DNA from: Malania oleifera
Taxonomy: Eukaryota; Streptophyta; Magnoliopsida; Santalales; Ximeniaceae
Direction of reading: 5' to 3'
Assembly: GCF_029873635.1 (NCBI RefSeq)
Contig: NC_080423.1
Coordinates: 105,381,773-105,445,772 of the forward strand
DNA length: 64,000 nucleotides
The translations under genes and the position numbers were made by a program. How positions within the stretch are numbered: the first letter of the stretch is position 1; every line of letters starts with the position of its first letter. The notes under the pieces were generated by a model. That model did not search any database, was not told the origin of the DNA, and saw only the letters and a list, made by a program, of their open reading frames with translations. This document shows, piece by piece, positions 33,234-44,836 of this stretch.

Positions 33234-36200
33234 ATGGCATACTCTGAACCTGTAGGCACTGAAAGGGATCCAATGCAACTAAATATTGCTTTGAGGAAAC
33301 CTCGGATTCTACTTGCTGCTAGCGGAAGTGTTGCTGCTATGAAGTTTGGACATCTATGCCATTGTTTTTCTGAATGGGCTGAAGTTAAAGCTGTAGCCAC
33401 GAGGGCGGCTTTACATTTCATTGATAGAACATCACTCCCTAAGGATGTAATACTTTACACTGATGAGGATGAATGGTCCAGTTGGTCAAAAATAGGTGAT
33501 GGTGTGCTGCACATCGAGCTTCGTAGGTGGGCTGATATCATGGTTATTGCCCCATTGTCAGCAAACACACTTGCCAAGGTGATACATGTGTTATTTTGTG
33601 AAGTTTCTGCCTGACTAGCGTACTTGTTTTATCTTTGACTACAGGAAAGTAGAGTTGGCATTGCATGACGGCATGTTTTTTTGTTCCTATTTAAATAAAT
33701 TTAGATTTGGGGGTTGATTTGCACATACCCTAACATCACTTATAAATTAAAACTCCCCTCAAGAGTTTTTGAACCCAGGCCTCTTCTATTTGGGGCCCAC
33801 AGATATCAGACTATTTAGGACACTACACTGCACTTGAATAGTTACATAACCTATGGTTTGGGAATTTATACTGTGGCCTGCATTTGCTTCTCAGAGAGTA
33901 AAGGAATGGAAAATGCTTATATGCTTCTTTTTATGGCTTTTTCATTCGCTCATTCGTGGAGAATCGATGGAGCAGTTGTGCTACTGCAATTAAGCCCCTG
34001 GTCCTCTGGATATGCTGTGATAGAAAAACTTGGTCATTTCTGGAGTGTAAAACCATGACAGGCTGATAAAAAAGTTATATATTTTCCAGAGATCCTGAAA
34101 ACACTGTATTTTCAAATTAGCATAGGAAAAGCAATTAAAATACTCTTATGTTACAAATATGAACACTTTGTTTCTGTTGCTTTTTTTTTTTGGGATAGAG
34201 AGCAATATTTTGTTTTGTTTTTTGTTTTGCTTTTATGTTTTTATTTTTATTTTTTTTTTCCATACAAAGCAAATGCAGGCCACAGCACAATTTATTTATT
34301 TTGGATAATAAAAGAAGAATTCATTAAGAGAATATGAATATACATCTAGGAGAATAAGACATCTCCTTAACAAAGTCTGGAAAATCTAGATAAAAAACAC
34401 AAAGGAGCAACCTACAGGATAAAGAACAGGAGAAAAAAACCGTCACAAACTAACACTCCAACACACACCACCAATCACGCTGAATATCTAAAATTCTCAC
34501 CCCCTTAAAATTCCCTTGCCCCACACACCAAAGGGAAGCCAAATAATGTATCTTTTCTCAAACCAGCACCTGAATGAACTTCTTCCCTAGAAAAATGCGT
34601 GCATTATGCAACATCCACAACCCCCAAAAAGCTGCAAGAAAAGCACATTTCCGAAGTGTTGCTCTTTCCTTTTTCCTGCCAAATCCAGCAAAAGTCGCTG
34701 CCAAAACATCCTGCACTGTCTTAGAACTTACCCAACATTTGCCTAAAATACCAAATAGCCTATTCCAAACACTCCAAGCATAGTCAGAATGAATGAACAA
34801 ATGCGACGGTGATTCTGAATAATTAAAGTAGAGAACAGATGTCTGGTGATGTAGCCTTCAAAGGTCTCCTAACCTGCAACAAGTTATTTGTATTAATTCT
34901 ATCCAGTGCAACCAATCAGATGAAAGCATTAATTTAAAGAGGACTTTGGCCTTCCAAATGGAACTATAGAGCAGAAAATAAAATTTTGACCTATTAAAAA
35001 GATCACAAAAAGATTTGCACGAATAAAACCCCGAAGAATCCAAAGACCAAGACCACATATCCTCCTAAAATGAAAAATGACAGTTATTCAACAAGACTAG
35101 CAAAGAGGATAGTTCTCCCATTTCCCTATCATTTAACGATTTGTGGAAGTGGAATCACAAGAAGGCAAGGACCAGTTGAATCAACAACAAAAGAAGAAAT
35201 GAACTCATTCTGCCCCGAGCTTAGGCAAAAAAGGCGGACAAAACTACCTTCCCCGAACAAGGATCTTTCCAAAACTGGATATGGATTATACAACTATTTG
35301 ACTACTATTGTTGTAAATAGTGTGATGCAATGTCTGGGCCCCACAGAAGAAAAAAAATGCTAGGAGGAAAAGACCCATTCTTTATTATATTGTCATTACA
35401 AATTAAAAATTCATGGCTTTTGGTCCCAGGATTTCCCCTGAATTGAATAAATTTGCTAGCCCATTCCAAGTTTGGAAGTAGTTTTGTATAGCCATAGATA
35501 TTTTGTTGTAATTTTACGTGAAAAAGATAAAAACTTTCTTCTGTTTGTCATTGTCCAACCGTCTGATCTTTTTTTTTTTGTTGATCTTGGAACACTCAGT
35601 GATTAATGATCTGAAAGAAAAACTGGGACTCTTGAAGTTTTCCATGAATTAGTGTTGTTATGCATGATCCTGTTAGAAGTCCTGTGTTTTGTCTTGGCGG
35701 ATATCTGTGCTCTGATCCAGATATCATGTAATTTGATCATCAGACTGTTTCTAGGAGAGCCAAACTTTTAGTTGACTTGATTCTGTATATTGAGAATAAC
35801 TAGGTTAGCTTTTTGAATAAGTATGACCAATGAGCTTGTAAATCTTTGCTGGGTGACTAATCATGGGATTGGTCATATAGGCGCCTCCTTTTTCAAACTG
35901 GAGGTAAAATTGTGTAGGGATGTTGAGCAGGAATTCTTTTCTGTGGGCACATGCATGCATGCATGTCGAAGTAATTCACAGTAAGAGATTTTGGAAGAAT
36001 CCCGTAATCTTTGAAATGATTTCAAAACCATCTTGCCAACTTGTCCCAATTTGTTCATTTTACGTTTCAATCTTCTCTTGATTTTTTTTTCCTTTTGGGT
36101 TCATATAAAAAATTTTCTTACTGAATTCTTGTCTCTTTGTAGGTTGCTGGGGGATTGTGTGATAACTTGCTTACATGCATTGTGCGAGCATGGGACTATA

Positions 36201-36436
36201 GTAAGCCACTGTTCATTGCTCCGGCCATGAACACATTCATGTGGACCAATCCTTTCACTGAAAGGCATCTTATTACCGTTGATGAGCTCGGGATATCGCT
36301 AATCCCACCAGTTTCAAAGAGGCTGGCTTGTGGAGACTATGGGAATGGTGCAATGGCCGAACCTTCTCTTATTTACTCGACTGTAAGGCTCTTCTTGGAG
36401 TCTCGGGCCCAACCTAGCGGTAGTAATGTTCGTTAA
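33234..36436 (+). CDS. HAL3A: Phosphopantothenoylcysteine decarboxylase (HAL3-type flavoprotein), two coding exons
   Basis: Exon 1 is 33234-33578 and exon 2 is 36143-36436, joined in phase 0 across a GT-AG intron (AAG/gtgata ... ttgtag/GTTGCT). The product has 212 residues, against 209 in Arabidopsis HAL3A. It decarboxylates 4'-phosphopantothenoylcysteine to 4'-phosphopantetheine in coenzyme A synthesis, using FMN. Family members are cytosolic homotrimers and have been linked to salt tolerance and growth. Visible motifs: RILLAASGSVAA (FMN/phosphate-binding loop, residues 24-35), VLHIELRRWAD with the catalytic His93, IAPLSANTLAK (105-115), PAMNTFMW (142-149) with Asn145, and RLACGDYGNGAMAEP (175-189) with active-site Cys178. 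All key residues are present, so the gene looks functional. An acceptor-like AG stands 3 bp before the ATG (ggaatag/gatATG), which suggests an intron in the 5' leader; the leader exon is not identified. The 2.56 kb intron holds an L1 remnant. Family assignment is firm. The symbol follows the Arabidopsis gene and the exact paralogue is not resolved. Confidence 0.96.
33871..34285. repeat. Perfect 19-bp inverted repeat, arms 377 bp apart, in HAL3 intron
   Basis: CTGTGGCCTGCATTTGCTT at 33871-33889 is the exact reverse complement of 34267-34285. The loop contains no recognisable gene. It could fold in the pre-mRNA or mark the ends of a small insertion; no flanking duplication was found. Confidence 0.75.
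34290..35080 (-). mobile_element. L1-type LINE fragment in HAL3 intron
   Basis: The minus-strand open frame 34558-34800 reads HSDYAWSVWNRLFGILG..., then KKERATLRKCAFLAAFWGLW and NARIFLGK, the zinc-finger/RT-associated C-terminal domain of plant L1 elements. 34858-35058 (WSWSLDSSGFYSCKSFCDLF, SIWKAKVLFKLMLS) is the sequence just before it. It is antisense to HAL3, truncated at its 5' end, and split in frame. Confidence 0.85.
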
Positions 36437-37419
36437 TTCAAACAGCTGCCAGCCATTGGGTGTGTTTAGCAGAATCATTCGGCTTTGTTTAGTTTTTTAG
36501 GTTCCTAAGTGGGTGTTGGACATGTTTTTTCAGGTGTTATTTGGTGGTTCAGGTGTTATTGGTTGGTTTTCTTTTGTATCTTCTGGGCGTTTTAAGGCTT
36601 TCTCTGGGGGGGTGTGTTTGTCACCTCGGGCTGTATAATTCCTAGTAATGAAACTCAACTGAATATATGCATACATTCATTCATAAATATATGTAAATAA
36701 TTTGGAAAATAAAGACATGATGAGAATGCATGCAAACAGGAAGAAAACAGAAAGGAGACATCAAAATGGATTAAAGATGGGCAAGAAATCACAAAGATAC
36801 TGTTTGAGAACATGAAATTTAAGTTCTATATTTGCTTGAATTAGAAAGAAATTTAGTATAATTTTACACTATATTGTCTTTAAATTTAAAACTCAAATTC
36901 TATACTCCCGATAAGAATATTTGGAGAAAAACATACATAGAAAAAGGAAATACAGTGAAGCTCTAGAAAGGTAAAGCAAAAAACACAAGCAACAATTTGG
37001 ATTGAAATGTGTTGAAGTAATAAACGAGTTGATGCAAAAAAGGTAGAAGAAAATAAGCCGAATATGAGCCACATGCATTCTCTGCCAGCACCATGGCTAC
37101 ACCTTAAACCTCAACAAAAAGACCTTGCTCTCTCCCCCTACTACCTATTCTCTCTTTTTCCCCACATATAATATACTCTTCTTACACTCACTATTCATGC
37201 TAAAGATTTTAGAAGGCACCTCTTGCTATAAAGTGATCCTTAATTTTTATCCATCCTATTTAGAAAACATTCACTCTTAGTTCATTTCAATTCCATCAAT
37301 GCACACAAGAAATAAATTAATTTAGCAATTTTTCATTTAATTTCTCGGGAAGTCATTTTCTCTTACCAAAGCTATTTATAACTAAATGTCGTGGAATACA
37401 ATGTTTTGTATTAAACAAT
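36437..37419. other. HAL3 3' flank and intergenic DNA
   Basis: The HAL3 3' untranslated region probably reaches about 36650 (T/G-rich stretch, then CTAGTAATGAAACTC with a weak AATGAA-type poly-A signal). From 36660 to 37420 there is AT-rich DNA with no gene I can support. Confidence 0.4.
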
Positions 37420-38284
37420 TTAGATGAGAGATTCATAACTATCAATAGAAAAATGAACCGTGATAGAGAAAATTTAATATAAAAAGTTAGCCCAATTGTA
37501 CATGTAATAAGAAAAGAATAGACATCCCCATGATGAAATCTAGGAATAGTTATTTATTATCTATTTCTAATTAAAATGTTTCATATTGTCATTTACTTTA
37601 TAGTAACAATATAATTTCTTGCATAACTAATTGTAACTAACCTAGTAAAACTAATCTATTTTCGGGAATAGGCATTTCGCAAACCAGACATAATCTTAAT
37701 ATTTAATAGGAGAGAACATATCATAATTTGACCGATACAAGAACAATAATGAATTTAATTTATTTTGAATGGTTTGTAAGGGAATTCTACCTTCTTTAAT
37801 TATTTTGACACTTGTAATTTCTTAATATGCAATGCAATTTGACTATATTATTTGGATGCATTTACGTTTGATGGACAAAAATAATAGGGGCAATTTTTAG
37901 TTTTGAAGAGTAGGGATGCCTGTGGGAATATAAGATACCCATGGTTGAGGATGAGAATGAGATTCTTATATGTTGGGAGGTTTCACTCCTACGTCTCCTC
38001 CTTAACATTTTCAAAAAATTTGAAGAATCTTGTGAACATAATCACACCAAAAGACATGTTTAATTCCAGAATTTTTTTTTTCTATTTTTAAAAATTTAGA
38101 ATAATTATAAAATCTCATTTAGTTTTCTAACAATTCTATAGGAAATTTGGAAAACTTATTATTTTCTAAGTTTTCCATTTATAAATGTTGAAAAAATTTT
38201 AAGTAAGATGACTTTTTTTTTTTCCCCAAATTTTTAAAAAATTGAAAAAATATATATTTTTTTTCAAAACTAAGCTAATCCTAA

Positions 38285-38943
38285 GGGCTTGTTTGGAATT
38301 GTTACTGTTTTCTATTTTTTGTTTTTATACAGTGAAGAAATATATTATGAAAACATGTTTGTCTATGTTATCATTTTTTTTTTATTTCTATTGTCGATTT
38401 TCAGTTTTTTCACTTTTAGTTGTTTGCGAAAAAACTAAAAACCATATTTTATGATTTTTAGTTATTTTGACAACATATTGTCAGAAATTTTAATATCCAA
38501 ATTTAGTTTTTTTTAATTAAATAAAAATATGGTAGTCATATGAATTTAAGCATAATTAAAATAAAAGCATACATAAATTTAAAAAAAATAATAAAGTCAA
38601 TTATAAAATATTTTTAATATTTTTCAATTGTCATGTCCAATAAGACCTTTATTGTAAAGTAAAATTTAAGAGCATAATAGTTAAGTAAAATAATTATAAT
38701 AATTCTTTAATATTATTTTATTTTAAAAAGTGTATTAGTATGCAATTTTTACTCATAATTTTATAATATTATTTGGATTAAATAAAAAATGAGCATTTTT
38801 AATTAAATTTTATTTTAATTTAATTTTATAAATATTAACCAAACAAGTTATTGTTTTTTGGTTTTTAATTTTTACTTTTGATTTTTTGTTTTTGCTTCTG
38901 GTTTCTATTTTCCTAATTTTTGATAGTGATACCAAGCGACCTC
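38285..38943. mobile_element. MITE-like element with TAA target duplication (PIF/Harbinger type?)
   Basis: The left end GGGCTTGTTTGGAATTG and right end ATACCAAGCGACCTC are imperfect inverted repeats, flanked by TAA on both sides (38282-38284 and 38944-38946). The interior is AT-rich without coding capacity. It is absent from the equivalent place in copy 2, which supports insertion after the duplication. Confidence 0.6.
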
Positions 38944-39315
38944 TAAAGTTTTGAATCTCCCAAATATGGATAAAAAATAAAAAAGTAAACTTATTTTAAT
39001 TTTTTCTATGTGGTTTAGGAGCATTCGACGCCTATGCTTCTGTCCCTCCAAAGGTAATTCACTTATTTATTGAGAATTGCTTTCTATTTACAATTCTCAT
39101 TTTATATTTCCCAATTCAAGTCAACTTCTTGGGGTTTTTTTTTTATAACGGATTTTGTTCAAGAAATAGAAAGAAAATTAAATAAGAAGAAAATTAATTT
39201 TCTTTCAAAGATTAAGAATGATTAGGCTTGACTAAGTTTTCATTACAGGCTTACAACATATATTTCGTGCAACTAAAATATTGTGCGGTCATAGTTATAA
39301 CCTAATAACGTCCAC

Positions 39316-39720
39316 ATGTGCATTATTTTCTCTCACATCACTAATACAAAACAACTCATAATTATGAAAATAGTATTGCTAGGAATCTTCGTGGCATTAA
39401 TGGTAATAAAGATCAAAATCTGGGTCCATACTGCCCCGATCCCACCTGTCTTTAACATCACTAATTCCAAATTCCAAGACGTTAGATTTGACGAGATGGG
39501 GTCGGAGGATATCGAACTATTTCATCAATATGCAAGTCAAAAGCCATAATTTAAGTCATTATAAAGTTTGTGTCTGCAAAATCGAGCCCTTCTTGTTCCT
39601 TGAAAATTACTTTTATGCCTCGACGAGAATGCAACGTGGAATCATAGCAATTACCCATCACAAGGGAGACTTTGAATATAAATTTAAAGTTCTCCAAGAC
39701 ACCAGGTGTACCTAAGGGTG
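39316..39720 (+). pseudogene. Unrecognised decayed coding sequence, duplicated at 42755-43030
   Basis: A frame with a hydrophobic start (MKIVLLGIFVALMVI) reads VFNITNSKFQDVRFDEMGSE and runs in a second frame through NYFYASTRMQRGIIAITHHK. The duplicate at 42755-43030 keeps parts of it ('VFNI', 'KIQDVRF') with other interruptions. Codon-like conservation suggests a former gene or exon. I do not recognise the family, and a transposon origin is possible. Confidence 0.3.
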
Positions 39721-40029
39721 TGACAAAGAGGGGAAACGTATATTGCCCGACTTCTTTCCATAGCCAAAGATTGTATTAAACGAGATGCTGCAAAATGGCA
39801 AACAATTTAATTCATAAGATTATAATGTTCAATTTATTTTTTGAGTTTCATTTTCAAACATTGATATATGGCTTAGAAAGAGCGGACAAATGGATATGCA
39901 TGTGTCCTATTATGGTCTAAATCTTGAGAACTCAAAAGCAATGTATGGTAAAAAAGAAAATGTGTAGTTGAACCAATTCATGCAAAATTCGTTGTTTATA
40001 GTTAATTTACTATGTATTTACGTATTTAA

Positions 40030-40601
40030 TGTTGAGAATTCAATTTGAAAGTTTATCCCACATTGGAAAAAAGTGAGTGGATAATGGATGCTTATATATA
40101 TGGTTGGGCTCAAGACCCAATAGACTTAAGCTTTTAGGTCAACTTGGTGCTCACTCATGTGTATCAAGTATATCTATGGACTCCTCCGTAGCTAACAAAT
40201 GATATCAGAGCCGACGGTTTATAAGTCTAGGTGAGGGAGTGTGTAATCGAGACCAATAGAGTCAAGACGTGAGAGGTAGGATTGGTTCGGAGGCCCACAT
40301 GAAAAACAATCCGAGACACGTAAGGTGCGGTGGTATGACCCACTTGAGCGACTGTTGGAGAATTAGGCCCGTGAGGGAGAAGATGACTTCCGTTCAAGGG
40401 GGAGCAGTTGGAACTCACAAGTGACGGGGAGGTTGTTGAGAATTCCACTTGTGAGTTTGTTCCACGTTGAAAAAAGTGAGTGGATGATGAGTGCTTATAT
40501 ACATGGTTGGACGCAAGCCGTAATAGGCTTAAACTTTTGAATAAAGTTAGTATTTATGCAAGTGTATCAAACTTACCCATTGACTCCTCCGTTGCTAAAC
40601 A
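40030..40601 (+). mobile_element. TRIM (miniature LTR element) with two 168-bp terminal repeats
   Basis: Small LTR-type fossil of 572 bp. Terminal repeats at 40030-40197 and 40434-40601 both start TGTTGAGAATTC and end in CTAACA/CTAAACA. A primer-binding-site-like TGATATCAGAGC (initiator Met-tRNA type) lies just inside the left repeat (40199-40210), and a purine-rich AAGGGGGAG stretch lies before the right repeat (40396-40404). Flanking TTTAA/TTTAG agree at four of five bases. It has no coding region, as is normal for TRIMs. The two repeats differ at many positions, so the insertion is old. Confidence 0.85.
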
Positions 40602-42305
40602 TTTAGTTGTTTAATTGATTATTAATTAATTTATGATCACTTGATGTATGCATGAGTTCAATCCTTCCATCTTCTGAAAGATACATGTGCAAAGTTGCAG
40701 GACTATTGAACAATTAATTATCACTCGAATCAATCTTATGCATGCATGCATGGCCATCACTTGAAACTTATGCATGTATGTGCATGCATGTAAATTAATA
40801 ATTTTTTTCTTCATTGTATTTTTTTTTTTTTTGTAAAATATTGAATATTATTTGATAGTTTTGGTTACGAAATTTGTTTTGTGGTTCACCTACAGTATTG
40901 ACTGCGCCGATGATTATTGACTTAAACATAATGTCAAATTAATTTCAAGCCCTAGCCTCCTTCTATATATACATCATGATGGTCCCAAGTTGAGGAATTA
41001 ACCATGAAAGTCCAATGGAATTAGACGGAATATGATAGAATTTATTACTTGATTTTTTCTATTTCTTTTGTTTAAATTTTCATATAAGGTATCGTCCACT
41101 TTTACTTGTGGGTCTTACAATTTAATATTTGATTCAAAACCGATCACCTCAAGACATTTTTCTCGGATATACAATGAATAGAAAAACATGAAGAGTATTC
41201 AATAAAAAACTTTGGTTGTGAAGAACCTATATATGCTTGCTAAATTTGTTGAAACAAAAATTTCTCAAAGTAAAGACATAGAGAGAAGAAGAAATTGAGG
41301 TAACAACTTAAGAGATGTGAAAAGACGGTGTTGAAAATCAAGAGTTTGAGACAATCTCTTAAACGACTGCTTAGAAGACTTCTTAGATAACTCTTATCTC
41401 GGTGTTGAAAAGTCATCAATAGGTAAATGTCAGTAATACAATGAACTAGATCGTCTTCTACTCTAATAGACCATGAACTAGATCATAATCATTCTCAACG
41501 AGTCCATAAAAAGGGATCCTATTTTTTTCATCGGGTCCAGGTAAAGACCAAAGATCTTGAGCGATCAATCTAGTAGAACAACTCAAAAGATCAACAGATT
41601 AAAAAGTGAAACGTAATAGAGAAAATTTAATATAAAAATTAATGGAATTGCACATGTGAAATGAAATCATTTTGGTTCATCAAGGAGAAGTTTTGCTACT
41701 ATGTTTTTATGTAGCATTATTACGGGGAAGTGTCTTGCATTTAACTACTTAAGCTTGTAGTTGTCCAAACACAAAAAAGAACTGATAAAATGGATGTGCT
41801 TTTACAAGTGGTTTATTTAATTTGGTCAATTTCTTGCAATCACATTCACATAAGAAATATAGAAATATATATATATCAACCAAAAAAGTGAGCCAAAAAA
41901 AAAAAAAGGGAACTAACTAAATTGTTTAGTTTGTAAACCCAATACTCTTTTTTTTATTAGATATTGAGTTTCGAGTCTTGGGCTTACAACTTTCTAAGTG
42001 AGACAAAATCATAATGTTTAATAGAAGAGCGGCGGAGGGCGTGCTCATTATCCCCATTATACCATAATTTGAACGATATAAGAGTAATAATGAATTTAAT
42101 TTATTTTGAACATCTTGTGAGGGAATTCTGCCTTCTTTAATTGTTTCAATACTTGTAATTTCTTAAAACACATTGCTTTTCGACTATATTAGTAGGAACA
42201 AATTTTTATCTCGAAGAGTAGGATGCTAATAAAAACATTAGATATGGTTGAGCATGAGAATGAGATTCTTATATTTTTTGAGAATTCTTCAATCCTACAT
42301 CTCGC

Positions 42306-42466
42306 AAAAGGAATGTGTTTTTGGTTGAGGCTTTCTTTCCCTTATTAGTAAAGGGGGGGCGGGATGTTTGCGGAGTCCGTGCCTTCCGTACCACCACAAG
42401 AATGTTCGTTCTTGGGTGGATCCTGCTCCTAAACATAAGGGATAGGGGGAAGGGGGCTGGTCTCGG
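42306..42466. other. GC-rich insert present only in copy 2
   Basis: About 160 bp, clearly GC-richer than its surroundings (GGGGGGGCGGGATG, GGGATAGGGGGAAGGGGGCTGG). It is placed between sequences that are adjacent in copy 1. Composition is reminiscent of plant mitochondrial DNA, but I cannot identify a gene in it. Confidence 0.4.
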
Positions 42467-43794
42467 CTTTAACATTTTCAAGAATTTTGGAGGATATTGT
42501 GAACACAAGCACACCAAAAGACATGTTTAATTTGGGAAAATAAAAATTTCTTATTTTTAAAAATTTTAAAAAGTAATAAAATGTCATCTAGTTAAGAATT
42601 TTATGGCAATGGTGGTGGTGGCCCTCCCATGTCCTCCATCAATGAGGTTGGCCCCCACCGTCCTCTGCCAAGAGGATTTGTCGCATTGTGTTGTAGAAGA
42701 TAATATTGCCAGGCATGGCACTAATTATAGTAAAGATAAAAATTTTGGTACCTTGAGCTCACTTGTCTTTAACATCATCAATTCCAAAATCCAAGATGTT
42801 AGATTCAACGAGAAAGGTTAAAGGATATTAGATTATTTCATCGACATGCAACTCAAAAATCATAATTTGAGTCAGTATAAAGTTTGTGATAATTTACAAA
42901 ATCAAGCCCTCCCTATTCCTTGAAAATTATGTTTTAAACCTACACAATGTGGAATCGCAACAATTGCTTGTTACAAGGGGAGACTTTGGAAATAAAGTTG
43001 AAATTCTTGAAGAAGTGAGGTGTACTTAACATGAAGGGTGTGACAAAGATAACAAAACATATATTACTCGATTTCTTTCCACATTGAAAGATCGTATTAA
43101 ATGAGATGTTGTAAAATACTAAGCAATTTAATTGAGAAGATTATAATGTTCAATTTATTATTTGGTGTTCATTTTTAAACAATGGTATATGGTTTGGAGA
43201 GAGTAGAAAAATAGATATGCATGTGTCTTGCTATGGTCTAAATCTCAAGAACTCAGAAGCAACATATGATAACCAAGAATGTGTAGTTGAACCAATTCAT
43301 ACTTTGTTTATAGTTAATTATGGTTAATTATACCTCAATCACTTGAAGTATAATTTTTATTTTCGTTTTTAACTTCATTCTATTTTTGTAAAATATTAAG
43401 TGTTGACTTTTTGAATCCGATCCCTGTTTTTGATAATGATAAAACACATAATCTTATGTGTGTATTTAATATGTGAACATGTTTATAATTCATCACACAC
43501 ATAAGAGAATGGAAAATGAAAGCCAAGAAGGCATATACAACTTGGCTTATTCCATGGAAAAGTGAAGCGTAAAAGAAGAAGAAGACATATATCTATTTGT
43601 AATTGCATTTAGTATAAATTGTAACAATACATATCTTGCATGATATAATTAAAGCTCAAATGAACCATGTATTGATCTTAGGGGACCAACGTTTTCATGA
43701 AAAACCTTTTGCATAAATTGCTAAAACTTTTACAAAGGTTTTAAAAATGTTTTTGAAGTCCAAAAGTGGGTTGAAACTAAATTTCTCATTGTGC

Positions 43795-44105
43795 CGAGTC
43801 AACCGACCTTGGTTAAGCCCGAGTGCCCCAATCGACTAGCCTTAACACTTGGCCAAAATACTGATTTACATAGGCACTAGTCGACCAGCCCCTTCCAAGC
43901 CTTATTTTCCCTTGTTGACCGGCCATACAATATTGGCCTGAAATGTAAAGCCCAGCCGACCAACCTTTTAAACACACTAAACCCTAGTCGACCGGCCTTC
44001 AAAACCTAGTCGATCAAATCTTGGCGCCGACATGCCGGTTCTTGCGGATTTGAATTTTCGCCTTGAGCCAGTCGACCGAACCAAGTCCGAGTCGATCGAA
44101 CCACT
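43795..44105. promoter_or_regulatory. Array of AGTCGACCGG-type motifs upstream of LTR TATA box
   Basis: About ten matches to (A/G)(G/A)TCGACC(G/A)(G/A)C-like sequence, such as GTCAACCGACC, TAGTCGACCAGCC, TAGTCGACCGGCC, AGTCGACCGAACC and AGTCGATCGAACC. They end 100 bp before TATAAATA. Confidence 0.6.
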
Positions 44106-44209
44106 CGGGTTGATCTACTTTTTAAGCCGAAAATGGTAAAAAAAAAAATCAAATATAATATTATTTTAATGCCCTAATGGTCAGAAAACGGTCATATTTT
44201 TGAAAACTC

Positions 44210-44217
44210 TATAAATA
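44210..44217 (+). promoter_or_regulatory. LTR TATA box
   Basis: TATAAATA within CTCTATAAATACCAG, 100 bp after the motif array. It is the likely promoter of the SIRE-like LTR. Confidence 0.55.
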
Positions 44218-44537
44218 CCAGCCCAAAGCTCTTAAATTTGTTGTTGAAAATATTGATTTATATCCTTTCATTTTTTGGGCATTTATTTTAAAAGCCAAAG
44301 CTTTTTCCCAGTCATTCTTTCTTGCAAAAGCTTTTTGAGGGCTAATTGATAGGTTCTCCTAGACTCTTGTTTTTCAAAAAATCATTTGTGGAGAAATCAT
44401 ATATTACAAGTGAATTATTGTGCTTGAATTTTCACTCATTCCTTAAAAAAAACACAAGATCATTTTACTCTCTCCCACTCTTCTTTTTTGAAAACTCTTC
44501 TTGGGAGAAAATCCTTTTGGGTTATTTGTAAAAGACT

Positions 44538-44836
44538 TTTTTTTTTTACTAAAAGAGGGCGGCACCTCCATTTATTTATTAATATACCCTCACTTTTGGC
44601 GGAAGAATACGGTGGTTACAAGTTAAAACAAACCAACCAAATTAGGACAAACAAAATTAAATATAACTAACAAAGGAGATAAAAACATAAAAACAATCAA
44701 AATCAAAATGAAATACACCAAACAAACCTCTAGAATTGAACTAACGACGAACGGAAACAAGACCCCACCTATCCATCTGAATGATACCTTTCAGATAACG
44801 TGGTAAAAAGGTGTTATTTTTTGTAGATTACATTTT
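44538..44836 (-). mobile_element. L1 LINE 3'-end insertion with 13-bp target duplication
   Basis: Perfect TTTGTAAAAGACT duplication at 44525-44537 and 44837-44849. The insert begins with a T run on the top strand, so its poly-A tail points left. It shares 'acctccatttatttatt..ta..ctcacttttggcgga' with the fragment at 51757-51940. Only 3' untranslated sequence was inserted (299 bp). Confidence 0.9.

Larger units (their letters stand above)
37420..41440. repeat. Segmental duplication, copy 1
   Basis: Matches copy 2 (41590-51135) in several collinear blocks. 37440-37530 pairs with 41590-41665. 37690-38065 pairs with 42005-42530 ('caataatgaatttaatttattttgaa', 'gatgagaatgagattcttatat', 'cacaccaaaagacatgtttaatt'). 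39430-40020 pairs with 42755-43330. 40835-41100 pairs with 43385-43400 plus 45860-46110. 41090-41400 pairs with 50815-51130. Identity by eye is roughly 75-85%, so the event is old. No intact gene is seen. Copy 1 later received a MITE (38285-38943) and a TRIM (40030-40601). Confidence 0.82.
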
